64,000 nucleotides of DNA from Thereva unica (lineage: Eukaryota > Arthropoda > Insecta > Diptera > Therevidae), in contig OX465283.1 of the NCBI GenBank assembly GCA_949987705.1, positions 5,560,207-5,624,206 on the forward strand, given 5' to 3'. The notes under the pieces are model-generated. The model was not told the origin of the DNA. It saw nothing but the letters and a program-made list of their open reading frames with translations, and searched no databases. The position numbers and the translations under genes were made by a program. This document shows, piece by piece, positions 35,181-46,205 of this stretch (position 1 is its first letter; every line of letters begins with the position of its first letter).

Positions 35181-35340
35181 TAGATTACTTTTGTTTGACA
35201 ATTAGAACTCAGGGATATGGCAGTTTTGGGTTTTTGGGTTTCAAGCTCGTTGATTAGTACACAGGGATGTGGGGTTTTCACTTTTTGAGCTTCCCTCTAT
35301 TCCTTTGGAGCTCCCTCTGGAGCATAGTCCCAGTTGATCC
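35181..35340 (+). repeat. Dispersed repeat, copy 2 (partner at 311-470)
   Basis: It shares TTTAGATTACT, TTGACAATTAGAAC, CAGGGATATGGC and the second CAGGGATRTGGGGTTTTCAC block with copy 1. It is followed by LINE sequence of a different family, so the repeat may be independent of either LINE. Confidence 0.55.
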
Positions 35341-35436
35341 TCTTTGGGGTAGGCCTGGGCATATCACTCCGCTATCTCAAACTAACCCCAACGGTTGTGG
35401 CTCACCCGGCTGTTAAAAATATAAGCTCATACAACA

Positions 35437-37980
35437 ATCGTTATGCGGTATGGAGAGCGGCCATCAATTGGATGCTGTGTACACTGATTTCAGCAAGGCC
35501 TTCGATTGAGTGGACCACGCCATCCTAATCGCAAAATTATTAAAGTTTGGAATATCAAGTTCTGCCCTGGAATGGTTAAAATCATATCTGAACGGAAGAA
35601 CACAGGTTATCAGATTCCAAGGATTTCTATCTAATGAGATCGAAGTAACCTCTGGCGTTCCTCAGGGTAGTCATCTCGGTCCCCTACTCTTCAATATTTT
35701 CATCTCCGATCTTTCCGAAAAATTAGCAAATATTCCACATCTCTTTTACGCGGATGACCTCAAAATTTATAGTGTCATTAAGACCCAAACTGATGCTTCC
35801 TTCTTGCAGACAAAACTCAATGCCCTACACCAGTGATTCTTAACCGGTGGGCCGCGGCCCTCTAGAGGGCCGTAAGAAGTTTTGCCTGGGGCCGCCAAAA
35901 ATTAATGAGTTTTCATTAATTGTGAAGTTTGAATGTTATATAAATAGACAAGGCATTAATAGGCAAGCCATTTTTGTATTTATTATATAAAAAATAAATG
36001 GTTAAAAAAATTTTTTAAAAAAATGTACTGAAAAGTAAAAAATAAAAAATATTTTAAAGAAAGCGTGAAATTTCAATTTTAATGAAAAAGTTAATTAAAA
36101 GAATGGTTAATTAAATGGAAAAGAACCATTTATTTTCTACTTTTTAGTTTATTATATGTATTCCGCCATTTTATGATGGCAATTCTATTAGATTTAAAAT
36201 TACGTCACACAGTTTACTGTATTCATTTGATACCCATGTCGTGGGCTCGGTGGAACATAATTGCAAAAACGGCCGCCATCTCGGAACCGTCTTCTTGATT
36301 TTTTTACGAAAAGGTCAGATTGCATTTAGTACTTATACATGATGAGTTGAACTCAAGTTGAACCCAAGTCTAACTACATGTAAACGGGAGTCGAGTTGGG
36401 TTAAGGTTGACTGAACTCGACTCAGCTCTGCTACCTGGGTTTAGTTGAAATTATGCATACGGACATGAGTTCAGTATTTGAGTAGTTGAATTTAGTTGAC
36501 AGCAGCATCTCTGTGTTTGTTTGTGATTTTTTGTAACGTGTATTGCTTCTTTATTATCAACTCACTCTTAACTCAACTATTCATCTCATCATTCATACAC
36601 ATTAACCACCCGAACTACGAGTGTGTGCAAAATTGGAAGTTGATCGGTTATATTTTCTACTTTTTAGTCTATTATAAGCTTTCCGCAATTTAGTGTTGGC
36701 CGCCATTTTGAATTTGGAATGACGCCACATAGCTTATTGTGTTCTACCTGTCATATCCTTTCATTTGATACCCATGTCAGAGGGCCGCGGAGCACAATTT
36801 CAAAAATCGGGCGCCATTTTGGAACCGCCATCTTGATATTTTTACAAAATGGTCAGATTGCATTGTCTTCCAAACTAAACGTGTATGCAAAATTTCAGCT
36901 CTATCCGAAACCGGGAAGTGGGTCAAATTTAACTTCCAAGATTTGACGACAAACAGTGTTAAGTTAAATAATAAAATTTAAAAAAAATAAAATTTAAATT
37001 AATAAATATAAATTATTATTAAAAAAATAGGGGTCACAAACAAATTTTGAAATATTTGGTGGGCCGCGAGTATAAAAAGGTTCAGAACCACTGCCCTACA
37101 CGACTGGTGCACCATGAACAAACTGCAACTTAACACCAGCAAATGTCATGCAATTACCTTCTCCCGCTTAAAAAACACACAGAACCATAACTATTATCTC
37201 AATGGCATAATGTTGAATCAGGTTGACCATATCGTAGATCTAGGCGTCGTCCTAGACAAAAAACTCAATTTCAACCTGCACTACGATAATATAATTGCCA
37301 GAGCCAACAAACTTCTTGGTTTCACTAAGAGGAGAGCCAAAGAATTTGGTAATGTACGGGTCACAAAAACACTCTTCTGTTCTTTAGTCCGCCCTATCCT
37401 GGAATATGCATGTCCTATCTGGGATCCTATATTCCAAGTGAGCAGTAGGAGGATCGAATCCATTCAAAAGAGATTTCTCCTTTTTGCCCTGAGACATCTA
37501 CACAACCCCCATGACTACCAAACCCTGCCGCACTACTTGGACAGGCTCAAAGTGCTGGATCTCATGCCGCTGTCTAGCAGGAGGAAACTGCTCATATCTT
37601 GCGTTGACTTTGACGTCCTAAGTGGAAAGCTTAAAGTGCAGCTTCTGTCGGACAGAATCAAATTGAATGATGTAGTCCGACACACACGACACACTAAACT
37701 ACTTAGGGAATATCCACACCGCACCGACTACGCAAGGAACGAGCCCGTCAACGGATGCTGTATGGTTTTTAATAGCCATAGCTCCTCTTTCTCCCCTTCC
37801 CTCAACAAGGCATCCTATAAAAAAATACTCAAATCCCTACTAACATAACCCCTCCTGACAATAGTAGGTTTTTAGTAGCTAACAGTAGTCATATAAAAAA
37901 GACTGTACACTATGTTTTTTAATCTAAGTATATGTATACCTAGTTTAAGTGTGCCTTGTTTGGCGAATAAATAAATAAAC
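35437..37980 (+). pseudogene. CR1/Jockey-like LINE reverse transcriptase, split by a hAT element
   Basis: The first part (35437-35830) encodes ESGHQLDAVYTDFSKAFD, one stop, VDHAIL, then VTSGVPQGSHLGPLLFNIF and the catalytic FYADDLKIY near 35746-35772. The second part (37102-37848) continues with HDWCTMNKLQLNTSKC, LGVVLDKKLNF, the LVRPILEYACPIWDP block and a long C-terminal region ending KKILKSLLT at 37848. After the stop comes a short 3' region with an AATAAATAAATA tail at about 37967-37980, the 3' end typical of CR1/Jockey relatives. The endonuclease is missing. Apart from the insertion and a single stop after KAFD the frame is well kept, so this copy is fairly young. Confidence 0.85.
35831..37093. 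mobile_element. Non-autonomous hAT element, 1,263 bp, with 8-bp target duplication
   Basis: The termini CAGTGATTCTTAACCGG and the reverse complement of the right end CAGTGGTTCTGAACC are inverted and followed on both sides by GTGGGCCGCG-type sequence. The target CCCTACAC is duplicated exactly at 35823-35830 and 37094-37101. CAG ends with an 8-bp duplication define hAT. The interior holds two diverged direct copies of about 200 bp (about 36130-36330 and 36645-36860, with CGCCATTTT, TTTGATACCCATGTC and GGTCAGATTGCATT). No transposase frame. The LINE frame is continuous if one target copy and the element are ignored. Confidence 0.93.
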
Positions 37981-38110
37981 ATCCAAGAGTTCAATCGCTA
38001 GGCTCATTGTCTTCTCCAGGCTACCCTTAACCCTTGCTATTAGACATTGCATCATGACATGAACGACTATGTGGCCAATGACCTAATCGTAAAATTCGTA
38101 CTTGTCCCCC
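37981..38110 (+). mobile_element. Jockey-like LINE 3' scrap
   Basis: ACATCCAAGAGTTCAA (37980) and TAGACATTGCAYCATGAC (38041) match 32540-32672 of the intact LINE, with a short deletion between. It abuts the 3' tail of the CR1/Jockey-like element exactly at AATAAATAAAC. A C-run lies at 38107-38118. Confidence 0.75.
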
Positions 38111-38553
38111 CCCCCCCAGGGACTGCCCCTGATAATATAATCAAGTTATTATTACTAATCAGTATGACGTGACATATTTGACTGAAGGATGTACGTACAT
38201 CTAACATTTAACTCCATGTCTTCTAAAATCGAAACAACATGGAAGACAAGTTCCTTAAATTTAAATTAATTATTGAACACCAGTTAATCGTAAATGTGAC
38301 CTAATAGTCGTTAATTGGTAATTAGTTTACATTAAAACTGACTTTGTACTACATAATTCCAAAATTCGATTTTGTGAACATAATCCACATAACATATTAT
38401 TAATTTCGGAAAATTTTAATCACCGTGGGAATCATTTCAACAACGCAATAAATCATTCTTGCCACACCAAACTATTTCGGCATTGTCATATCAATGATTA
38501 ATTGCCAATTAAGTCGGTAGCTTAATTACTTGCACGCCTCGCCTCACGTCTGG
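38111..38553. other. AT-rich non-coding stretch
   Basis: Begins with the end of the C-run near 38107-38118. No frame, element or repeat recognised. Confidence 0.35.
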
Positions 38554-38647
38554 GTGAAAACAATTATTAAATCACAATTTATCAAAGTACAAGTTATCTA
38601 AAGCCCAATTTATCAAAGTACAATTGTGATTTAATAATTGTTTACAC
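38554..38647. repeat. Perfect small foldback with internal tandem
   Basis: The 22-nt arm at 38558-38579 is exactly inverted at 38622-38643. Homology extends outward by GTGNA with one mismatch. The loop contains the direct repeat CAATTTATCAAAGTACAA (about 38575 and 38606). Its origin is unknown; it could be a tiny MITE. Confidence 0.7.
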
Positions 38648-39135
38648 GATTTAATTGCCAGCCGGATGGTCTAGTCGTCGTCTGCTTACATCTGGACAGT
38701 CCGATCTTGTCATGGCGGCGCCTAGAGGTACTAGCAGAGGTTCAAGTGATGAATGTCAGTGCGAAGCTTGGTTTTTTTTGGGGTTAGCCGTAATTTATTG
38801 CGCGATCGTGGATTTCAAGACATTGAGGTCAGTTGATCGTGGGTTGGTGCTGGGTTGACGGATGCCGGGCGCCAGCATGACTGTCAAAAAAGTTTTTGGC
38901 CAAAAATAATTTAGCAAATCATGGAAGTTTTGTATGCGCATTTTGAATTGACGAAAAAATTGGTGTTTACCTTTTGTTGATATCTTAAGGTCCGTCTGGG
39001 ATTTCAATTATGACAGGTGCACGTCATGTTTGTGATTATGGAAAAAAACAGACTCACTTGAATGAATTGCGATTTAACTGTGCTGACTTTCTTTGGTGCT
39101 TTCTCTGTTTTACACAAATATATAGCCTCATTTTA

Positions 39136-39313
39136 CACGATGAAACACGAAACAAAAAGTTTCCTGCAAGCTTGCTCGTTTTGATGGGGAGGGGTGAGAG
39201 AGGGCTTGAAGAAACGCGTCCTTCCTCAAGCCCTCTCTCACTTCTCCCCTTCAAACTGAGCAACCTTGAAGGAAACTTTTTGTTTCCTTTTTCATCGTAT
39301 AAAATGAGCCATA
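39136..39313. mobile_element. Foldback MITE, near-complete palindrome of about 180 bp
   Basis: Almost the whole element is an inverted repeat. The left arm runs from CCTCATTTTACACGATGAAA through GTTTCCTGCAAG and GTGAGAGAGGGCTTGA. The right arm is its reverse complement with about a dozen mismatches. Only a few bases around ACGCGTCC separate the arms. ATA flanks both sides as a possible short target duplication. Transcripts would form a long hairpin. Confidence 0.8.
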
Positions 39314-39629
39314 GGACTGGAAAAAAGTTCGTGGCATTTTCCCGATAGCTGGTTTAGTAACGAACGATTAACCGCAGCAAAAACACTAAACACTGCTTTG
39401 AAAGGTGACAGTTCAAGCCTACAGATACATTGTGTAATGGTTAAAAAGTTTTTGCGTTTGATAATCGAGAAAAGTAATAAAAAGTTGCAGTATATTTTGC
39501 AATTTTATTACGACCAAGGAAAGAACGCAAAAGCTGTGAAAAAACTTGTTCTGTAAACTTTACCTGTAATGTAACTTCTTTTACTTCCTCTGACACATTA
39601 ATTTTTTTCGTATTCTTTACATTGCGTCT
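39314..39629. other. Unassigned stretch
   Basis: A minus-strand open frame crosses it (39441-39749) but overlaps the PHD-type ORF1 on the plus strand and has no domain I recognise. Confidence 0.3.
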
Positions 39630-40555
39630 CACCAGTCTTGCAAGATATGCCCTTCGGAGATTGTCTGAGATTCGATTCCTTGCGATGGTGTTTGCAGTGG
39701 CATCTCTCACCTCACTTGCCTCAACGCAGAAGTCAGTTCCCATTGTCAACTTGTAGTGAGTGTTCGGACATCAACGCCTGCTATGTCCTCAGACTGGTGA
39801 AGGACATATCTAAAGCTTTTCATGCGCCGTCTCAATTCCTTCTCCGCAACATCTCGCATCTTCAGATGTTTGCTGATGACATTAAATCTGTCAACGTCCG
39901 ACTCGACGCATTGTCCGACACCCTAGATATTGCTGCGACTAACTTGGGCTTAGAGTCGTTTGACGACATGCAGTCGTTAATCTTAAATACTGTCTCCACT
40001 TCTTCATGCACTTCCAACTCCTCGGCTTTTCTTCATTCTGTATTGGATGGCATTAAAAGGAGTATGAAGCGTGTGCGAGTTGATATTGAATCGCCTTCTT
40101 CAGTAGTGGTTCAAAATCATAACGCCCTGAGCTCTCTGGCTTCAAAATTCGGAGGCGTCTTCAATAGCAATAAATCCCCCGCTGTTGGCGCCCTGCAGAT
40201 AAGGGAGCAGACTCCTTCTTCAACTAGCCTCACGGATGCTCCTCCTTTGGTTAATGTCTTCCTCAATCAGGACGCCATTAACCCAAGTACACCAGGTCGT
40301 AAAGCGCATTGTAAAAGTCGAAAAAATAAATATAGTCGAAATCGCCAAACTACCATTGGCAATGGTGTCAGCTTGAGTTCCTCGACCTGTCTTCCATCAA
40401 CAGAACTGACCTCAAAGCCGGTCTCGGTATCATCCTCCTCGCCACTAAGAACGCGAACCCTCGGTCGCGAAATTCCAGGGACTAACTCGACCTCTATGCC
40501 GGTCTTGGTAGCAACCCCTCTGCCTTTAATAGTGGATGGTCTACCTGTTACCTAA
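39630..40555 (+). pseudogene. LINE ORF1 with PHD-like zinc finger, frameshifted
   Basis: At about 39636-39746 one frame encodes CKICPSEIV, a stop, then DSIPCDGVCSGISHLTCL, matching the Cys/His spacing of the PHD-like finger found in ORF1 proteins of CR1-type LINEs. After a frameshift a 250-residue open region follows (39790-40555). It has a heptad-like part (LQMFADDIKSVNVRLDALSDTL), a Ser/Thr-rich linker and a basic block (GRKAHCKSRKNKYSRNRQ). Function in the family is RNA binding and packaging. It pairs naturally with the reverse-transcriptase fragment 85 bp downstream. No ATG is assigned because the N-terminus is broken. Confidence 0.6.
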
Positions 40556-40639
40556 ATTATAGCTCCTCTTGAGCCTTGAACCCCTCTGGTTACGTTTCTC
40601 CACTCCATTATACTTCTTAAATTAGGAATGTTAGGTTTT

Positions 40640-41006
40640 GCGCAAGCCCCTTTTTTTCGTGGATCCAAATCTGCAACCATTGAAGCGACATCCGGTGTCC
40701 CTCAAGGAAGTCATCTTGGCCCTCTTCTCTTTATTCTATCAATTGATGACGTTGTTACCTTGCTAAGACACTGTAGAATATTGATTTACGCTGATGACAT
40801 CAAATTGTACCGTCACATAAAGAGTTTTGAGGATTGCAAACTTTTGACTCAAGTTGACCTTGACACCTTTTACTCTTGGTGTGCGAACAACAACCTGGTT
40901 CTCAATATTAGTAAATGGGAAACCATGACTTTTGGGAGGAGTCGTAGCCCACATGAGAATTTTTACATTTCGCAATTCTTAACTAAATTTTTGTTGGACT
41001 CCCCTT
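40640..41006 (+). pseudogene. CR1/Jockey-like reverse-transcriptase fragment
   Basis: It encodes TSGVPQGSHLGPLLFILSIDDV, LIYADDIKLYRHI (YADD intact near 40783-40797) and WCANNNLVLNISKWETMTF, then stops. Endonuclease and N-terminal reverse transcriptase are missing relative to a full element. With the ORF1 at 39630-40555 it forms one internally deleted copy. It is related to the element at 35437-37980, sharing GVPQGSHLGPLLF, but clearly diverged. Confidence 0.75.
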
Positions 41007-41118
41007 AACATTTGCAATTGTTGCGCCTCGACGCCGGCCGCGAGGAACTATGGCATCCTTTTTAAACTGACACGGTTAGGTTGACAATGACCAATGTCAC
41101 AAGCGAAGATAAATAAAG

Positions 41119-41443
41119 GCCCCTGTGCCGGAAGTCGAGTCGTGTGACAGTCGCCTGTAGATGTCGGTGTCGACTCGTCTTTTAGTTGGTGTGCTGAAAG
41201 TCGTGTGGCATGACAAGTCGTTTGAGTTGAAAAAAGCGGCGTTTCAGTCAAATTACGATTTTCATCTTCTTCACTAAAGCACCATACGCCGACTAAAAGT
41301 TAAAATAAAACTACAATAAACACGACTGTCATGCTGTCATTTAGATTTTAAACGACACAGACACGGCAAGAATCGACTATCAGCACACCACTCGACTAGC
41401 TTCACTTCATATGACAGAAAACACGACTTTCAGCACATGGGGC
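41119..41443. mobile_element. MITE, 325 bp, with candidate AAAG target duplication
   Basis: The left end GCCCCTGTGCCGGAAGTCG and the reverse complement of the right end GCCCCATGTGCTGAAAGTCG form inverted termini. The arms continue imperfectly for about 90 bp (AGTCGTGT, GACTCG and GTGTGCTGA blocks). AAAG flanks both sides (41115-41118 and 41444-41447). No coding capacity. Confidence 0.65.
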
Positions 41444-41459
41444 AAAGACTAATCTACAA

Positions 41460-41570
41460 CAATAATGGACTCCGACAAGGGTTTGGTCTGTCTTTGATCC
41501 TACTCAATCTGGCATTGCAGAAAGTGGCGAATTTGTCCCACATAATTCCAGAGATTTTGAAATGACGAAA
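41460..41570 (+). pseudogene. LINE reverse-transcriptase scrap
   Basis: Encodes NGLRQGFGLSLILLNLALQKVA (about 41463-41530), a decayed GLRQGDALSP..LFNLAL motif B region as in RTE-C-type elements. No flanking structure. Confidence 0.5.
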
Positions 41571-42187
41571 TCGAATGAAGTAAAATAATAAATTGCTCCA
41601 AAGGGTAAAAGCCCATATTAGTGTTAGGACGAATCTACTTGGATAGTCTTTTCCGATGGAATTTTAGGGATGTGACAGAGACGTTGATGTAAGCCGTAGA
41701 CCGAGACGTCCATTGAAGGCGTAGACCAAACTGGATGACATATGATCGGAATCGGGACTTGAAGAAGCTGTCAGTAGAGGTAACAGCCGGGGTAGAACTG
41801 AAATAAGTAAGTAAAGAAATATGCTTGTGGATAGGTGGGAATCAAACACTAACTTTCGGATGAGAGCGATACAATTTAGAACAAAAGAGACCAACAAAGA
41901 GATTTGAAAATGATAATTTTACCTGAGCAGAACATCATTATCCTCCGTTATCTAAAAGTCAATGTTGTTTCCGAAATGAATCCAGGATAAGAAGAATATG
42001 AAGAAAAATTATGGAAACAATATAAAAACATCCCTTCTCTCGTCGACTTCAAGTCTTTTCCCTGCCCCAAACAGAATTTTTTAAGACACGCTTGAAACAA
42101 TCAAATTTTCGCACCTGAATTCTTTTCTAAACCCAAAAGGTGTTTGCTGATGATGCTATCTCGATTGGAACAACTAAAGTCCAAATC
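41571..42187. other. Non-coding stretch
   Basis: No supported frame or repeat. Confidence 0.35.
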
Positions 42188-42767
42188 CGGAGTGGGATCA
42201 AAGTGTAATACCGGAGACACACTTGTGGTATAGTAATTACAATATGAGCAATATTGCAATATACTTCAGGTGTGTCTCTATATACTGAGAAAAAATCTCG
42301 GTATACACTCAGTATACTCAACATTGAAACTCAATATCCCAATTGAGAAAAACTTCGTGGTATAGCTCAGTATACCCTAGATTTAAACCGAAGAATAGTC
42401 TGGGCATAACCCAAAATGATAATTTCGAACAGAATTTTAATTCTTCAATTTTGGCAGCACTACCTATCAAAGATTTTTATGTCAGTTGAAGGAGTTAAGT
42501 TGTTTATCCTTTTCTATTTCACTTTTATTTTTAATATAAATTAATAATAATTTCACAATATTTCTATTCATATTTAACTTCAATTTAACTGCAGCACAAT
42601 AATTTTTTTCGATTTGCAAAACTGACAGATAAATGACAACCAAATAACTCAGTATACTAATGCAAGTGTGTCTTCACATTTTTATATTGCAATATGGCAA
42701 TATTGCAATATCCCGATCTCAATTGCTATACCACAAGTCTGTCTCCGGTATAATCCGCACTCCCCCG
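42188..42767. mobile_element. Long-TIR MITE, about 580 bp
   Basis: Arms of about 110 bp are inverted copies with small indels: TACCGGAGACACACTTGTGG on the left against TACCGGAGACAGACTTGTGG on the right strand, then AATATTGCAATAT blocks and AGTATACTGAG. Outer ends read GGAGTG..GAT on each side. The AATATTGCAATATT units are themselves palindromic, so each arm can form a local hairpin. No coding capacity; target duplication unclear. Confidence 0.7.
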
Positions 42768-44377
42768 ATTTCGTCATGATTCCGTTTTCGTGGGCAAACT
42801 TGGACGAACGAAACTAAAACCAGCGCCAAACACTTTCTATCGAGTCAAAGAAGGTGAAAAAGAAAAAAACTTGCGAAAGAAACTTGCGAAGGTCTTCGAT
42901 TTCGGCAGTCGGAGCACGAACGAACTTAAAAGTTCGACTACGAGCAATTTGCAACATTTCATCTGCCAGCTGAATCCTTAATCGAGCGTGGATGAAGCAG
43001 TCTCGGATCTCAGAAATAAGTGGCTGGAAAATCCTTGGACGCGTTTCGTGTGAATCCCACAATCGTAGCGCAGGTAAACAATAGCACCTGAATCACCATC
43101 ACTCACGGTAGCCGTAATTTGTTACGTTACGACAGCGACGACAGTGCTTGAGGTGTTTCAGGTATTTACAGCGCCATCGTCTAATTGTCATCATGCACGT
43201 AATAAGCTCCGGCTCTATCGGGCAGGTCCGATACAGAACTGGACACCTGAGGCTAGTCTGCCTACACAGACACCGCTTACCTGGCCGGCCGCTGCTAATC
43301 AGAACAGGTGACTCCTGCAATTTATGCTGTGATTGAAACGAAGTAAAAACCCGTTTTATGTAATCCCATCATAATTGCGAGATTAATTATTTATGGATCG
43401 GAAAAATGTTAATAATTTTGGTTTTTTTTTTTTATTTTTTTTTTTTTTCATTCCAGCCACCGAACACGGAAACGAGTCCAGGATGTACGGCCGTACGGGA
43501 GTGGTGCCAACGTGAATAAAATAAAAACAATTTCGGCTTTCAAATTTCTATTCCTTTTTGTGAAACTGAAACAAAACAAAACAGGCGCCATTTTTTTTTT
43601 AGATATTTTGAATTTATTTCAAATAAAATTCGACGGCGGCAAAATTAATTTCGCCAGACATTAAAAACCTTTTTAGACATTTTTTTTGAATTTATGAGAA
43701 TTAGAAAAAATTATTTTGGTTTTTGGAAGAATGAAAACAGTTTTTTGTATAGAAATTTTTATTCTATTATGAAGTTTAAAACTGGTTTGCATAGGAATGC
43801 ATTTTTTATGTATAGTTGTGGGTGGCTATCGTGACCTTGAATAATTTTTCATAAATTTAATAATTTTTTTTTTAACTTTTAATGTTACAATTATTATTAG
43901 AATGTTGTCTGAGTTTCTTGTTATTTAATTATTAATAATAAAAGCTGGATCTAAGTCTATCGTAGTGTCCGAATGGTTCTGGGATAGTTGTGGATCAAAG
44001 TGCTGCGGCTGATTTTTGGGAATAAAACACTACTAAAATTGCTGGATTATTTCGTTATAATGCTTTTATAAAAATAAAATACTTATTTATCTGTCTCTAC
44101 AATCGACTGCGACTACTTCTTTAACGATTTTGAGCAGACGACATCCAGTATCGTATCTCATAACATTTAGCGTCCTTGTCTATTCCATACATCCACCGGA
44201 GGTTTGACCTACTTAGTTCTCCACCCAAAAAAATCCTACCACAAACTACTAACCGAGTAAGTTGTTATTGACTCGTACCCGGGCCTACTAACCTTTTGCA
44301 TTCAATATTTTTGAAGTCCTACTACATCAAACAGCTCAAACGCATAGTTCAGCGCCATCTCCATCTCATACAATATT
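42768..44377. other. Non-coding stretch with poly-T
   Basis: A T-rich tract lies at 43421-43450, with further T runs up to 43880. Short frames near 42790-43336 show no domain. Confidence 0.35.
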
Positions 44378-44425
44378 CAGATGCGGTGCTTTCATAGGTG
44401 CTAAAGGTGCACTTGGGTTTAAAAA
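44378..44425. repeat. hAT-like terminus, copy 1
   Basis: CAGATGCGGTGCTTTCATAGGTGCTAAAGGTGCACTT resembles the ends at 45877 and 46545. Only this end is recognisable. Confidence 0.45.
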
Positions 44426-45876
44426 AAGGTTGATCTCTAACACTCGAACAAAAATTTCAACTACCCCTACTGACTTAAATGATTAGGCTGGTTATGATTT
44501 ACCAGCCAGCACCCGCTACGAATTTTTGTTCGTCTCACCAGAAACCACCCGGCTGCTTTGTAAAATTAGGAAATCCATCCGGTATAGACCATCTTTTGCC
44601 AATTTTGTTATATTAATTTTTATCAAATTGGTTTTTGCGCAAATCATTCAGCATTTTGAGCTTTTAAGATATAAAAAAAAATCTTCAGCAATTATTACGC
44701 AGCAGTCACGCAGCAGCAGCGCAGCAACCACCCAGCGACGAAATTATAAATTATTTATTGTTTATTATTTATGTCCTGGCTAATACCGGACATTTGCATA
44801 CTAAGGGCACAATAGTTTCTTTTTCATTTGGGTTTCATATGGCATGATGTATTGAATGGGATTTCCATTCTTGATGCATACCTTCCTATTGGCCAGTATC
44901 CCAAATACACATCCATAGCTCTGGCTAGGTTCGTATGAGATAGTTTTAGGAAGTAATCAGTTTTGTTTTCGCTGTAGAGCGACTCTTTTGGCCTTGCTGC
45001 ATATTGTTAATCCTTCCAATCTTGTATTGGCCCAGAATAGGAAATATAGATAAATATGTCTTTTAGTTGTTTTGATAGGATTTTGCGCCATCAAAACAAT
45101 GATGTCTCCTTTTAGATTATAAAACTCGACCTTGATGGTTAATGTTTCGTACCTGCCATAATATAAGAAGTACGGTTTGGGCAGATATATACCCCGTATC
45201 ATGCCAATTGGTCTCGATCAGTTTCATGATATTGATTTTATATCAGTTCATCTCGATGAGGACTTCATCCAGCCGTCCATCATAAAGCAGCTTTTGTTTC
45301 CATGTTTCAATTCGTACTTGGTGCGAAAAGCAAAGGCTCTCGTCATGTTGTCCAACCGGTTCAGGAGCGGTTTCTTAACCCTCAGCGCAACCAACTTAAA
45401 ACTCTGTTTTATGGCGCAGAGAACTCGTCATTCGACCATCTCTCTTTAGCTCCTTCCAAAGAAGTACCGCAGGGTAGAGTTGAGCCGGTCTTACATGAGC
45501 CAGTACAGTACATTTGTCCCTTACACAATGGCACATTGTACTGGCGCCTCAATTTTTTTAAATGTCAAGGTTCAAAAATAATGCACTGCTGGAATATGAA
45601 CGTGTGTTGAGATGAATGAGGCGATGTGTGATTGTAAATACGTAGTGGAGATACAGTCTTACTTTTTTTGAGCTAGTTATTGCTAGGAGTGGGATTAGGA
45701 CTTACTAACAGATCTGCTTGGTGTTCGTATTCTCCCCTATATTCAGAGAAATTCCGCTTTCACTCATGATGGTATCCATAAAGAGTTGTCTTCTTTCACT
45801 AGTTGACACGTCGTCTTCCAAATTTTTGTTTGGAAGGTACTGGATCCGTCTGGGAGCTAAAATCTTTTGGCTGTAT
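44426..45876. other. Non-coding stretch
   Basis: Overlapping frames at 45177-45610 lack a domain. A short inverted repeat GCCAGTAC/GTACTGGC spans about 45499-45545. Confidence 0.3.
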
Positions 45877-45940
45877 TCAGGGGCGGCGCTTTCATAGGTG
45901 CAAATGGTGCACTTGCACCGGGCGCAATTTCAGAAATTAA
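45877..45940. repeat. hAT-like terminus, copy 2
   Basis: CAGGGGCGGCGCTTTCATAG begins the best-preserved end, followed by a GTGCACTTGCACCGGGCGC block. CAGGGGCGG starts are common among hAT elements. The other end may be lost or interrupted by the RTE-B scrap at 46020-46205. Confidence 0.5.
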
Positions 45941-46019
45941 GATTTAAAAAAAATTCAAAACTTCGAAAAAAAATTGAAAGTGTCCCCGTGCCTTCATTAT
46001 CATATATTATAGGAAATGC

Positions 46020-46205
46020 ATCTTATGTGCCTTTTTCCATTGCATTCTGCAAAGTGTGGCCAATCCAATTCCATTTAGTTCGTCTGATTTCGTCGTCTGT
46101 ACTTTCTTAGCAGGCACGGTGCCATAGCTCTTGATTTGTAATTCGTATTATTCGTCCTAATTCTGCGAGAAACACCTGCATCGCCTTTATTAAAAAGTTG
46201 TTGAA
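46020..46205 (-). mobile_element. RTE-B LINE scrap
   Basis: On the minus strand it matches the segment of positions 1-75 and upstream: AACTATGGCGCCGTGCC-like sequence, GAYGACGAAATCAGACG and GGAATTGGWTTGGCCACAC. It ends before the C-terminal coding tail, so it lacks the family 3' end. Confidence 0.7.

Noticed and set aside
39441..39749. 102-codon minus-strand frame as a gene
   Set aside because: It overlaps the PHD-finger ORF1 on the opposite strand, which has recognisable Cys/His spacing.
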